20,809 nt of DNA from Lachnospiraceae bacterium (GCA_017613055.1 JAGAES010000090.1:1-20809), one strand, 5' to 3'. Counted from the stretch's first letter, positions 1 through 7,939 are shown. Made by a program: numbers and translations. Notes: a model not told the origin generated them from the letters alone.

Positions 1-134
1 ATTATCGCAACAAAAACCACACCGGCTGCGGCGGCAATCAGAAATATGACCGGAACGCTTTTCTTTCTTACGTCCGCAATGCTTCCGACCGCCGTCGCTC
101 CGACAATATACCAATACATTATCCCCAGCTTCAT
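1..134 (-). CDS. Prepilin peptidase (A24/TadV-CpaA-like), N-terminal fragment cut by window edge
   Basis: This is the first 44 residues of an inner-membrane protein; the rest lies beyond position 1. The peptide has a hydrophobic first helix, then a loop with A-D-V-R-K-K-S-V-P, then a second hydrophobic stretch. That is the pattern of the A24 prepilin peptidase family, where the Asp of the D-x-R-x-x-x-x-P loop is one of two catalytic aspartates. The second (GxGD) would be off the window, so the active site cannot be fully checked. The ATG at 134-132 overlaps the tadE stop (ATGA) and has GGAGGG 8 nt upstream (148-143), so translation is probably coupled. In a Tad operon this enzyme would trim the leader peptides of Flp and TadE-type pseudopilins at the membrane. 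The family call rests on a short fragment plus context. Confidence 0.72.
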   Translation of the reverse strand, partial: MKLGIMYWYIVGATAVGSIADVRKKSVPVIFLIAAAAGVVFVAI

Positions 135-976
135 TCGGTTTTCCCTCCGCATTTGCTGCAAGGCCGGTATCCCCGGCTTACCGCCTCTTCCTCCGTCAGC
201 TCGGAAACCTTCCGAAGCAGTTCCTGACAGGAAACCGTCGTGTGATAACGGGTCCCGTACGGAGTAATATAGTATACCGAGCCGTTGCCCTTGTTTCCGC
301 AATACTCGCAGGCATAGTATTTGGCGCCGGAGGAATTCCGCTCGTCCGGAAGCCGTTCCGGGCTCACCTGACGGATATCCGGCTTGAGATAGGTGCATTC
401 CCGGAGGCGATGGAACACGGTTCCGTTCTCCGTTACATAAACATGCGCCTTCTCTTCTTCCTCCTCTTCTCCTTCCGCTTCGGCGAATTGCCTGCCCGCA
501 CCGGAGAATCCTCTTGCAACAACCTGCTGCTTCACCGGAATACTTCCGACACCGAAGAACGCATCGCTTAAAACGAATGAATAACTCACCAGAATCCGAA
601 TATCCATATCGCCGTCATAGATTTCCGAACCCTCAAAGGAAAATCCCTTTTCGCCGTTTCGGATATGCTTAAGCCAGCTCTCACCGCCCACCTTCTCTGC
701 CATGCGGCAGGACAGATAGCTCTCGGTTCCGAGCCGGCGGAACATCCCGCTTACCCCGGCGGATTCCAGTACGGATGCCGTTTCGCCGTCTTCCGGCTGA
801 ATCGTCCCGAGAATCGTTCCAATCGGCATCAATTCGTTTCCGATTGAAGCGATTTCCTTCTGCACCCGCATCTGAATCTGCAGAAACAGGAAAAGATTGA
901 AAAACAGAATAACCGCAAAAAAGGACAGAGGGACGACAAATGCGGCCTCTACGGTTAATGATCCTTTCGAACGCAT
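131..976 (-). CDS. tadE: TadE-like minor pseudopilin with two C-terminal zinc-finger-like modules
   Basis: A protein of 281 residues. The ATG at 976 is chosen because GGAGG at 989-985 sits 8 nt upstream; in-frame GTG and ATG codons 6-9 nt further out overlap or crowd that site. The N-terminus K-G-S-L-T-V-E-A-A-F is a TadE/type IV pseudopilin motif: Gly5 followed by Glu at +5, then a transmembrane helix (about 10-33). The middle (about 40-160) is an undefined extracytoplasmic region. After an acidic linker (about 166-176, mostly Glu) come two copies of a small module V-Y-x-T-x-x-G-x-x-[FY]-H-x4-C ... C-x2-C, with His189/Cys194/Cys223/Cys226 and His245/Cys250/Cys273/Cys276. The spacing resembles the short Ada-like/nuclease-tail zinc-binding motif, so metal binding is an inference. 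It lies between the DUF5702 gene and the peptidase gene in the Tad operon and probably acts in pilus biogenesis or at the tip. Confidence 0.85.
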   Translation of the reverse strand: MRSKGSLTVEAAFVVPLSFFAVILFFNLFLFLQIQMRVQKEIASIGNELMPIGTILGTIQPEDGETASVLESAGVSGMFRRLGTESYLSCRMAEKVGGESWLKHIRNGEKGFSFEGSEIYDGDMDIRILVSYSFVLSDAFFGVGSIPVKQQVVARGFSGAGRQFAEAEGEEEEEEKAHVYVTENGTVFHRLRECTYLKPDIRQVSPERLPDERNSSGAKYYACEYCGNKGNGSVYYITPYGTRYHTTVSCQELLRKVSELTEEEAVSRGYRPCSKCGGKTE

Positions 977-1077
977 AGTCATCACCTCCGGTAACCGTTC
1001 CCGTCTTGCCCCGGAGAGAGTGAGAAGAAAAACACAAAACGGAAGCGGTTGCCGGAGCGGATGAACACTCCCTCCTT

Positions 1078-1106
1078 CGGTTCCGGCCTGTTACCTGCCG
1101 GAACCG
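1078..1106. repeat. Perfect 10-bp inverted repeat in the DUF5702-tadE gap
   Basis: Arms CGGTTCCGGC (1078-1087) and GCCGGAACCG (1097-1106) are exact reverse complements around a 9-nt loop. It lies in the 158-bp untranslated gap between the DUF5702 stop (1135) and the tadE start (976), the only large gap in the otherwise packed pilus operon. No T-run follows on the minus strand, so it is not a standard intrinsic terminator. An RNA processing or stabilising hairpin, or a protein-binding site, is possible. Confidence 0.6.
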
Positions 1107-1134
1107 TCCGGCGGGGTGCTTATTGGGGAGAACA

Positions 1135-3375
1135 TTAGTATAGGCAGGCTCCGGAGATATTAATCAGCCGGCCGTTAAGGCCGTTCTCCGAAACCGGAAC
1201 AGCTGTGTATCTGCCGGGAAGCGAAGCGGATACGGATACCGCAACGCCGCACAGGCAGGCGGAAAGAAGGAATTTCCCATCGTACCTTCTTTGCATGGTT
1301 TCCTGAATCAAATCCATGGACCGGTACAGAATAACGTCTTCTTTATGAAGCATCAAAAATGCCATAAGATAGATATCATACTTCGGAGCTGCTTTGGCTG
1401 CGTCATCTTTATAGGCATCCGCGCGCTGAAAACGTTTTTCCTTATTCATGGTGAGAATTTCTCCGTAAGGAATCTGGAAAGAATCCTTCGTTACAACAAA
1501 CGGCACCTTTTTTCCCTTCAGGATTTCCACGGTCTCCAGCTTGGCGTTCTGGACCGCCCACGCAATCAATATGATGTATTGGCAGGCGGTAATCAGAAAC
1601 GGGAAGCAAGCCCCGAAGATCTCCGTTGCCGTCGCGAGCGCCGTCCCTTTTTTGCCCGGATCGGTAAGCGTATGAACGAGATTCATTACAAACCGGATTC
1701 CGAGAACGGAAAGCGCTGCCCTCCGGAGATTGTCCGCATCGTTTTGCTTTCCGAACAGCAGATATTCGATCTGATATTCGAGCACGCCGTTTCCGTCCGG
1801 ATGCGAATAATCCGAAAAATGTGTCCGGTCATACGAGACCAGAAGCACCTTTTCAAGAAGCGATTCCAACGCCCCTTCCAGCAGTTCGGTGAGTTTATCA
1901 ATATCCCAGTTACGGATAATCCGCCACAGCGTGCTGCCGTTAATCTCGGATGCGTCATCGGGAAGATCTAGATCAAAGGCATCATAAACGCTTGTCCTCA
2001 TAAGAAGAGACGGCTGGTTCGTCGACGTAAGCGTCTTGGAAGACAGAACTGAAGAATCAATAATTCCGGACGTAAGACCTTCCACGAGGAAATTCTTCAC
2101 TGCCTTAAGAAAACCGTCTTCAACGGCTGTTCCGCGATGCATCCCGACATAACGGATTGACAGCCCGTCAAGAGAGTACCCCTGAAGCGCCTCCTCTGCT
2201 TTACTAAGGCATTCTTCCCAGTTCTCCGCCGTGCCATCCCGATACTCCGTAAGAACCGACAGAACCTCCTCAAGAATCCGGATATTCTCCGAAAGCCTTT
2301 CGTACATGGCTTCATAATCGTAATACTCGCCGGTATCCCCGATATACTTCTTCATGGCGGCAATGCTTTCCGAAAGCGCCTCTTCCCATTCTTTACTGAG
2401 AAGTCCTTCGTATTGGGAAAGCTTTTCTTCATATTCGGCGAGTAACGGCCCGACCTCCGTCTGAAGCATTTTCAGGTCGGAAAGTATCCCGAGTGCCTTC
2501 CGCATCTTCGGAAGCGTCTCCTGAATATGATGTATGATTAGGCCGGCCTTTCGCGCCTGCCATTCCGAACCTCCGTCCTCCGGGAGGGTCTCTTCGTATT
2601 CCGCCCGTTCCTCCCGTTCCTTTTGAAGCAGCTCGGCGATATTCACATAATACGGCTGAAGATACAGATAAACCGCGAAGGAATCAATCCCGACGGCCTC
2701 TCTGGAAGGTTCCGTTGTCGTCAGATTTTTCGCATGATAGCGGTGCGGAATGATTTTCCCTTCTTCATCGCAAAGGATACCGCTTGCATTGGTCGGTACG
2801 CCGTCCAGATAGGGAATCAGCTCGAGAAGCAGCGTATCCATCGCCGAAAGCTTCTCCTGCGTTTTTGCCTGCTCTTTTAAAAGCCTGAGGCCGGGCTCCT
2901 GGTCTTTCAGAAACCCTATTACCGAAAGAAGTTCTTCAATCAGGGCGTCCGCGCCGCTTACCGCCCCGGCGGTAATCATCTGCCGTCTTAAGAACTCCCC
3001 TCCTGCATCCGTCAGGGCGTACTTCTGTTCAACCGTTACCGAAAGATTCTCACAGGCGAAGGAATACCCCGAAGATGTGCTTCCGCTGTAGCCTTCCGGG
3101 AGATCCGAAAGCGGGTCCGCGCTTCCCTTGAGATAATCATATAAGGACCTTTCGGCGTCCTCCTGATAGAGCGCATATAAATCAAATTCATCAAATAAAG
3201 GGGCATAATACTGTCCCTGAAGGGATGACAGCGCCAATGAGAGGTCGGTCTGCAGCATGGAGGCCTCCGCCTGCTGCCTGGCGGACTCCACGCTGACCAG
3301 TACCAACGATATCAGAAGGAACAGAATGAAGGAGAAAAGCACAGTAACCGATCCCGCGGCCTGCCGCCGCCTCAT
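1135..3375 (-). CDS. DUF5702-type Tad-locus protein (large TadG-like membrane-anchored protein)
   Basis: A protein of 746 residues with a single N-terminal anchor. After a short basic segment M-R-R-R-Q-A-A-G-S-V-T-V comes a hydrophobic helix (about 9-28), then a long, mostly soluble, coiled-coil-rich region and a second hydrophobic stretch near residues 585-607. The C-terminal half carries the Y-D-I-Y-L-M-A-F-L-M-L-H-K-E-D-V pattern I associate with DUF5702 proteins of Firmicute Tad loci. The leader resembles a pseudopilin (Gly8 then S-V-T-V), but +5 is Leu rather than Glu, so processing by the prepilin peptidase is doubtful. The ATG at 3375 overlaps the flp stop as ATGA and has no clear Shine-Dalgarno sequence, which suggests translation by coupling to flp. 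Its role is not established; by position and anchor it would be a pilus-associated or surface component comparable to TadG. Confidence 0.82.
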   Translation of the reverse strand: MRRRQAAGSVTVLFSFILFLLISLVLVSVESARQQAEASMLQTDLSLALSSLQGQYYAPLFDEFDLYALYQEDAERSLYDYLKGSADPLSDLPEGYSGSTSSGYSFACENLSVTVEQKYALTDAGGEFLRRQMITAGAVSGADALIEELLSVIGFLKDQEPGLRLLKEQAKTQEKLSAMDTLLLELIPYLDGVPTNASGILCDEEGKIIPHRYHAKNLTTTEPSREAVGIDSFAVYLYLQPYYVNIAELLQKEREERAEYEETLPEDGGSEWQARKAGLIIHHIQETLPKMRKALGILSDLKMLQTEVGPLLAEYEEKLSQYEGLLSKEWEEALSESIAAMKKYIGDTGEYYDYEAMYERLSENIRILEEVLSVLTEYRDGTAENWEECLSKAEEALQGYSLDGLSIRYVGMHRGTAVEDGFLKAVKNFLVEGLTSGIIDSSVLSSKTLTSTNQPSLLMRTSVYDAFDLDLPDDASEINGSTLWRIIRNWDIDKLTELLEGALESLLEKVLLVSYDRTHFSDYSHPDGNGVLEYQIEYLLFGKQNDADNLRRAALSVLGIRFVMNLVHTLTDPGKKGTALATATEIFGACFPFLITACQYIILIAWAVQNAKLETVEILKGKKVPFVVTKDSFQIPYGEILTMNKEKRFQRADAYKDDAAKAAPKYDIYLMAFLMLHKEDVILYRSMDLIQETMQRRYDGKFLLSACLCGVAVSVSASLPGRYTAVPVSENGLNGRLINISGACLY

Positions 3376-3569
3376 CGGAGTATCGCGCCCGAGTCGGATT
3401 TGATGGAATCGAACGCGCTGTTGATAATCGACGTAATCTCATTCTTAAAGATCAGCACAAGACCGATGACAATCACGAGAATCAGGATAATCTCCACGAC
3501 CCCGATGCCGCTCTGGTCCTGCGCCAGTCCTTTCAGTGTGTCTTTTATTCGTTGGAACATTTTTTTCAT
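3372..3569 (-). CDS. flp: Flp1-family type IVb pilin (major pilus subunit precursor)
   Basis: A protein of 65 residues, typical for Flp pilins. A basic/hydrophilic leader ends at Gly21; the mature part would begin I-G-V-V-E with Glu26 at +5, followed by one hydrophobic helix (about 24-43) and a short polar tail. Gly at -1 and Glu at +5 are the processing signature for prepilin peptidases, here presumably the peptidase encoded at the left edge. The start at 3569 has AAAGGA 8 nt upstream; Met4 is an alternative. It lies 26 bp after tadC and overlaps the DUF5702 start by 4 nt. The mature subunit would sit in the membrane and polymerise into the pilus powered by TadA. Confidence 0.92.
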   Translation of the reverse strand: MKKMFQRIKDTLKGLAQDQSGIGVVEIILILVIVIGLVLIFKNEITSIINSAFDSIKSDSGAILR

Positions 3570-3595
3570 AATCTCGGTCCTTTCCCCGGCATTCT

Positions 3596-5050
3596 TTAAA
3601 AGCTGAGAAATGCCGGTATCATAATAATGGCCAGGATGAGAACCAGGATTCCGGCCATGGGAATCAAAAGCCGTGTCCCCGCCTCCTCGCCTCTCTGCTT
3701 CACCCGTTCCTTCCGTTCGGCGAACGCCTCGGCTGCCTCCTTCCGAAGGAGCGGAATCAGCCCGCCGGTCCCTTTCTTCAGATTCTGCACGAGGACGGAG
3801 GACAGCCGCAGATAACGGATGTTCCCGCAGTTTCGTCCAAACTCCTCATACGCGCCCGCTTCCGGGATTCCGGCATTCAGTTTATTTCTTACATTTCGCA
3901 TTTCTTCATAAACATATCGAGTCTTTCCTTCCGTTCTTGCGGACAGGTAATCTTCGGTGATTCTGTCCCAGGCGGATCTTAACGTAAGACCCGCCTGCAT
4001 CAGTAGTGTGATTTTGCTGACCAGGTCCGGATAGTCCTTAAGCATCTGGTCCTCCCGTTCCTTTCTTAACCTTTTCTCTTCGGACCCCCACATACAAAAC
4101 AGTCCTCCGAGCAAAAGAAAGAAGAGAAGCCCAAACAACCAAGGCGTTCTGCTCTTTTTTCTGTAAAATGTCACCGGGGCGTCGCCCACATCGGTCGGCA
4201 ATTCCATGATCGGCTCATGGGCCTGTGCAGCATCTTTCCGTTCGAGTTCTTCATAAAGCCGTTCTCCGGCACTCTTCGTTTCCGGGTTTCCCCGAAGCAC
4301 ACGAAGCGGAATGTCCAGAAACTCCATCATGGAACCGTATTTCAGCTGAGCCGTGACGGTTACTATGCTTCCGTCCGGCGCGGCATGCTCCGCGGATACC
4401 TTTCCTTCGTAATCGATGATCTTATAATCCGAAGACATCCAGACAAGGTCCACGTTGGTTCCTTCCAGTTTCCGAGGCAGATACAGATTCCCGGTGATTT
4501 CATCCGCGCAAGGATTCCCCGACAGAATCTGCTCCGGCAGCGTTTTCTTTGCTTTCTCCCATGCGGTTCTGACCTCTTCTTCCGTAAATGCCCGCTCCCG
4601 AACCTCAAATTCCATATCATAGTCTTTTTGATTCATCGTGGCGCGGAGACGGACCGTCTCCGTCCCGGAATCCGGTCTCATAAAAGCTTTTACTTCCGTA
4701 TCGGTGAAGGCTCCTCTTACGGCTAGAACCGTTACCAGTCCCGCGAACAGGATAAGCATCCCGAAAACAAGCATCCCCTGCCTGCACTCCCGAAAGAGTC
4801 TGGCTGCCGCAGGGTCCTTATTCACATACATGGCCCGGTAGAACTGTTCTTCCCGTTTCAGAAGCTGAAATTTCCGAAGAACCTTCCGCTTCCAAAGAAG
4901 GAACAGATACCCGGCTCCGAGCATTCTCTGCTTTCCATCCCGGAGAATTCTCCCGTCCGGATTGTCTGCGGCAAATGCCAAAGCGAATCCGGCGGAAACA
5001 CAGAAAATCCCGGTTGCCAAACAAAACGCTGCTGTCAGGATTACGGCCAT
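3596..5050 (-). CDS. tadC: TadC-like pilus platform protein (T2SF/GspF domain) with large Ig-like insert
   Basis: A protein of 484 residues, clearly longer than ordinary TadC (about 300). Order: membrane helix about 5-28; cytoplasmic segment; helix about 91-113; a hydrophilic stretch of about 185 residues (114-300); helix about 303-322; a GspF/T2SF domain about 338-460 opening D-Y-P-D-L-V-S-K-I-T-L-L-M-Q-A-G-L; and a last helix about 459-481. The T2SF part is the inner-membrane platform that pairs with TadB and contacts the TadA ATPase. Within the insert, residues about 188-252 (L-P-R-K-L-E-G-T-N-V-D-L-V-W-M-S-S and I-I-D-Y-E-G-K-V, ending in a run of beta-strand pattern) look like an atrophied bacterial Ig-like (aBig) domain. 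Topology would place it outside the membrane. GGGAG precedes the ATG; the tadB stop is 25 nt upstream and flp follows after 26 nt. Confidence 0.85.
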   Translation of the reverse strand: MAVILTAAFCLATGIFCVSAGFALAFAADNPDGRILRDGKQRMLGAGYLFLLWKRKVLRKFQLLKREEQFYRAMYVNKDPAAARLFRECRQGMLVFGMLILFAGLVTVLAVRGAFTDTEVKAFMRPDSGTETVRLRATMNQKDYDMEFEVRERAFTEEEVRTAWEKAKKTLPEQILSGNPCADEITGNLYLPRKLEGTNVDLVWMSSDYKIIDYEGKVSAEHAAPDGSIVTVTAQLKYGSMMEFLDIPLRVLRGNPETKSAGERLYEELERKDAAQAHEPIMELPTDVGDAPVTFYRKKSRTPWLFGLLFFLLLGGLFCMWGSEEKRLRKEREDQMLKDYPDLVSKITLLMQAGLTLRSAWDRITEDYLSARTEGKTRYVYEEMRNVRNKLNAGIPEAGAYEEFGRNCGNIRYLRLSSVLVQNLKKGTGGLIPLLRKEAAEAFAERKERVKQRGEEAGTRLLIPMAGILVLILAIIMIPAFLSF

Positions 5051-5075
5051 AAACTCCCTCTTTCCCTCCTCTCCT

Positions 5076-5789
5076 TCAAAGATTGATATCCGCTATCTTC
5101 TCTGCGTATCGGCAGCACCCAAGATAGCATATATAGATAACCGACATGATGACCCGGCCGGTTATTCCCTCATAGAGCGGTGCAAGAAAAGACGGCGCGA
5201 ACAGGCCGAAATAAGCAAGAATCCCAAACGGCATCCATCGCATGATGGTCACTTCCAGCTGTTTCGCCAGAAGAACGGTACGAATCTCGCGCATGACCTC
5301 CTGTTTCTGGTAAAGCGTGTCATTTACCGAACGGATCACATGAACGATATCTCCGCCGGACCGGTTCGCAATCGTGAAGACAATCGAAAAATCCCGGATG
5401 TCCTCCACACCGCTTTGCTCGCCGAACTCGCGGATAACCGTTTCCGCGTCCTCCCCGTTTTGAAAACGGCGATTCATTCGACGGAAGGCCGCCACAATCG
5501 GCGCCTTCTCGTCGAACATCACTCGCAGGTCCGCCACTGCGGCCTCTACGCTGTTTTCGATGCTGTAGCCTGCCTCCAGGGAAGAAAGCAGGCATTGCAT
5601 CCCATCCCGAAACTGTGATTCTAACAGTCTCCGTCGCTTTTCCTCCGCTTCCTTCCGGTCCCGATGCAGGCGTATGATCAGATAAGGACCCAGCCAGAGA
5701 ACACACCAGGGCGTTCGAAAGAACAGAAAACCGGAAAGAATAATAAACAAAAGGTTCCGGGCAATTATCCCGACATATGCGGCCAACAT
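5076..5789 (-). CDS. tadB: TadB-like pilus platform protein (T2SF/GspF domain)
   Basis: A protein of 237 residues. Hydrophobic segments lie at about 5-40, a T2SF cytoplasmic domain at about 57-175 (F-R-D-G-M-Q-C-L-L-S-S-L-E-A-G-Y-S), and two C-terminal helices at about 182-226. TadB and TadC together form the inner-membrane base on which the TadA ATPase acts. The S-S-L-x-A-G-x-S motif and the later E-F-G-E-Q-S-G-V-x-D-I-R-D-F segment are typical of the family. The ATG at 5789 has GGGGAGG just upstream. The gene overlaps the end of tadA by 25 nt, consistent with coupled translation. The length is slightly short for TadB, with only a brief N-terminal membrane region. Confidence 0.9.
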   Translation of the reverse strand: MLAAYVGIIARNLLFIILSGFLFFRTPWCVLWLGPYLIIRLHRDRKEAEEKRRRLLESQFRDGMQCLLSSLEAGYSIENSVEAAVADLRVMFDEKAPIVAAFRRMNRRFQNGEDAETVIREFGEQSGVEDIRDFSIVFTIANRSGGDIVHVIRSVNDTLYQKQEVMREIRTVLLAKQLEVTIMRWMPFGILAYFGLFAPSFLAPLYEGITGRVIMSVIYICYLGCCRYAEKIADINL

Positions 5790-7012
5790 ATTTCCTCCCC
5801 TGCCGCGAGCAGTTTCCCGCGGCCCTGCAGCGGATTTCCGAGATAACGGAGCTTTCCGATAATCCGTCCGTTCCGGTCTTCGCCTTCTTCCTGAAACCGG
5901 AACAGCGGATTCAGCAAAATCTCGCCGCCCTCGCAGCCGGTTACCTCAACAATTTCCGTAACCCGCCGGCTTTTATCCCGAAGCCTCGCCAGCTGTATAA
6001 TGATATCGATCGCCGATGCAATCTGTTTCCGGATTGCAAGGAGCGGAATCTCTTCTCCGAGAAGCACCATTGTCTCAAGCCTTGACAGCATGTCGGAAGG
6101 CGAATTCGCATGGCCGGTGCTCATGCCGTTATGTCCGGTATTCAACGACTGCAGCATATCAATGGACGCAGCATCCCGGACCTCCCCCACGATAATCCGG
6201 CTCGGGCGCATGCGGAGCGAAGTCTTAATCAGGTCGCGGATTGTTACCGCGTGATTCCCTTCCATATTCGCGTTCCGCATCTCCAGACGGACCAGGTTCG
6301 GAATATTCTTAATCTGAAGCTCCGCCGAGTCTTCGATGGTGATAATCCGTTCATTGGGCGGAATGTAATCGGAAAGAACATTCAAAAATGTTGTCTTCCC
6401 GACGCCGGTGCCGCCGCTGACAAATATGTTATAGCCCGCCCGCACCAGCGCCTTCAGGTATTCCGCCGCCTCTTCGGTGATGGATTCCATCGCAATCAGC
6501 TGCTGCATCGTAATCCGTTTCTCCGGAAACTTCCGGATGGTCAGAACCGCGTCGCTTAAACTGATCGGCGGCAGGACAGCATTCACTCTTGACCCGTCCG
6601 GAAGCCTCGCATCCACAATCGGATTGGCTTCGTTTATGACCCGGTTTACACCGGATGCAATCTTCTGAATCACGTCCTCAAGCCGCTTCCGGTCGGAAAA
6701 CCGCCGGCCGCTCTCAAAAAGCTGCCCGTCACGCTCATAAAAAATCCGGTCCGGACCGTTCACCATAATCTCGGTGATACTCCCGTCCTCCATCAGGTCC
6801 TGCAGGACATCGAGCCTCCGAAGCGAATCAAAAACATCCTTCTTCGTCTCGCGGCGTTCCCGGATTGTAAGGCTTTCCTTCCGGCAAATGTCACGGATTA
6901 CGTCTTCAATCAGGCGTTTTAAGTCGTTGTCGCTCAATTCCGTCGAACCGTCAATCCGTTTTAATACCAGTGTCCGGAAACGGTTCCTTCGTTCTTCGCG
7001 CGTCTGTGCCAT
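5765..7012 (-). CDS. tadA: TadA/CpaF-family pilus assembly ATPase
   Basis: A protein of 415 residues, cytoplasmic, of the type II/IV secretion ATPase superfamily. All core motifs are visible: Walker A S-G-G-T-G-V-G-K-T-T (199-208, Lys206), Asp box I-T-I-E-D-S-A-E-L (224-232), Walker B R-I-I-V-G-E-V-R-D (272-280, Glu277) and His box T-G-H-N-G-M-S-T-G-H-A-N-S (292-304). The N-terminal about 70 residues are a helical region; residues 75-160 form the usual N-terminal domain with V-N-G-P-D-R-I and L-P-D-G-S-R-V-N-A-V. It would hydrolyse ATP to drive Flp assembly through TadB/TadC. GGAGG lies 5 nt before the ATG. It starts 16 nt after the tadZ stop, and its last 8 codons overlap the start of tadB. 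Confidence 0.96.
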   Translation of the reverse strand: MAQTREERRNRFRTLVLKRIDGSTELSDNDLKRLIEDVIRDICRKESLTIRERRETKKDVFDSLRRLDVLQDLMEDGSITEIMVNGPDRIFYERDGQLFESGRRFSDRKRLEDVIQKIASGVNRVINEANPIVDARLPDGSRVNAVLPPISLSDAVLTIRKFPEKRITMQQLIAMESITEEAAEYLKALVRAGYNIFVSGGTGVGKTTFLNVLSDYIPPNERIITIEDSAELQIKNIPNLVRLEMRNANMEGNHAVTIRDLIKTSLRMRPSRIIVGEVRDAASIDMLQSLNTGHNGMSTGHANSPSDMLSRLETMVLLGEEIPLLAIRKQIASAIDIIIQLARLRDKSRRVTEIVEVTGCEGGEILLNPLFRFQEEGEDRNGRIIGKLRYLGNPLQGRGKLLAAGEEICWPHMSG

Positions 7013-7028
7013 CTTCCCCTCCGAAATC

Positions 7029-7907
7029 CTAACGCGCGGACGCGGCTTCTTTGGCTGCCGGACGCAGGCGGTTCAAAAATCCCCCGTTCGCCGCCTGCGT
7101 CTCAAGCGCCTTTCGCTTCTCATCGTTTCTGCCCCCGCAGTAATACAACCGGTCACATTGCAAAAGGAGCGGTTCCGTCCCGTTTGTCCCGAAATCAATC
7201 ACGACGTTTTGGCAGTTCATGGCGCGAAGTCCGGTAAGAAAGCTTTCCGTCTCCGCCTCCCGGAATTCCGTTGCGTCCCCGATTCTGGAAACCCCGCAGA
7301 AGACCGACATCCCGGCAATCTGCTTCATGCAGTGCTCTGCGTATTCCGTCCATTCGTCCCCATGCTCCTTTAAAAGATACATCAGCTCACTGACGCCTCC
7401 CCCGAAGGATGCCAGTTCTTTAAGCCCGGGCGTGTTGTCAAGACACAGAAACGCGGTTTTTCCTTCGGAGGCCAGCCCGACCGCTTTCCGGTACGCCTCC
7501 GTGGTACAGCCGGAACCTCCTTCCGCGCCGATATATCCGATTACCTGAAAGGATCCTCCCCCGCCGGACGGAGGAGGCAGCGCCTCCCGTTCCGCCGCAG
7601 CGGAAAGAACGCGTTCTGCAATCTCCGGAACGGACCGGTACATGAATATCTCGTCCGGGCTCTTCGTTTCCGTATCGGTAAGCCAGAGCGCTGCCCGATA
7701 CCTCGCGCGGTTCTCCGACGCGAACGCTTCCCGTTCCTCCGGCGGTATATATCCGAGAAGTACCTTCGCGGTTTCTTCCGAACGGATAAATGCTTCTTTG
7801 TTTTCATAAGCGGAAACCGTCCATTCTCTCGGAAGATACTTCGGAATAGTCTCCGTCAGCTGCCTGAGGTATGGAATTTTCAGACAAATTACGGCAAGCT
7901 TTTTCAC
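7029..7907 (-). CDS. tadZ: TadZ/CpaE-like pilus localisation protein with degenerate ATP site
   Basis: A protein of 292 residues. The start is the GTG at 7907: AAAGGAG (7924-7918) is 10 nt upstream, and the in-frame ATG at 7952 falls inside the spacer of the promoter found here (7940-7969), so it cannot be used from that transcript. Residues 1-100 look like a degenerate receiver-type domain ending I-F-M-Y-R-S-V-P-E-I-A-E-R-V. Residues about 120-270 are a ParA/MinD-type fold: Y-I-G-A-E-G-G-S-G-C-T-T (125-136) at the Walker A position and V-V-I-D-F-G (235-240) at Walker B. Both lysines of the deviant Walker A (K-G-G-x-G-K-T) are replaced, by Glu129 and Cys134, so ATP hydrolysis is doubtful. TadZ proteins mark where the Tad machine assembles. 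It is the first gene of the operon. Confidence 0.87.
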   Translation of the reverse strand: MKKLAVICLKIPYLRQLTETIPKYLPREWTVSAYENKEAFIRSEETAKVLLGYIPPEEREAFASENRARYRAALWLTDTETKSPDEIFMYRSVPEIAERVLSAAAEREALPPPSGGGGSFQVIGYIGAEGGSGCTTEAYRKAVGLASEGKTAFLCLDNTPGLKELASFGGGVSELMYLLKEHGDEWTEYAEHCMKQIAGMSVFCGVSRIGDATEFREAETESFLTGLRAMNCQNVVIDFGTNGTEPLLLQCDRLYYCGGRNDEKRKALETQAANGGFLNRLRPAAKEAASAR

Positions 7908-7939
7908 GGCACCCGGGCTCCTTTCCTTTTGGTGGCGCC

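Noticed and set aside
46..571. Plus-strand frames at the left edge
   Set aside because: They are shadows of the prepilin peptidase and TadE-like genes, which have family motifs and well-placed ribosome binding sites.
982..1068. 28-codon minus-strand frame (GTG at 1068) ending just before tadE, possible leader peptide
   Set aside because: AAGGAGG lies only 2 nt before the GTG, too close for efficient initiation, and the peptide has no recognisable features.
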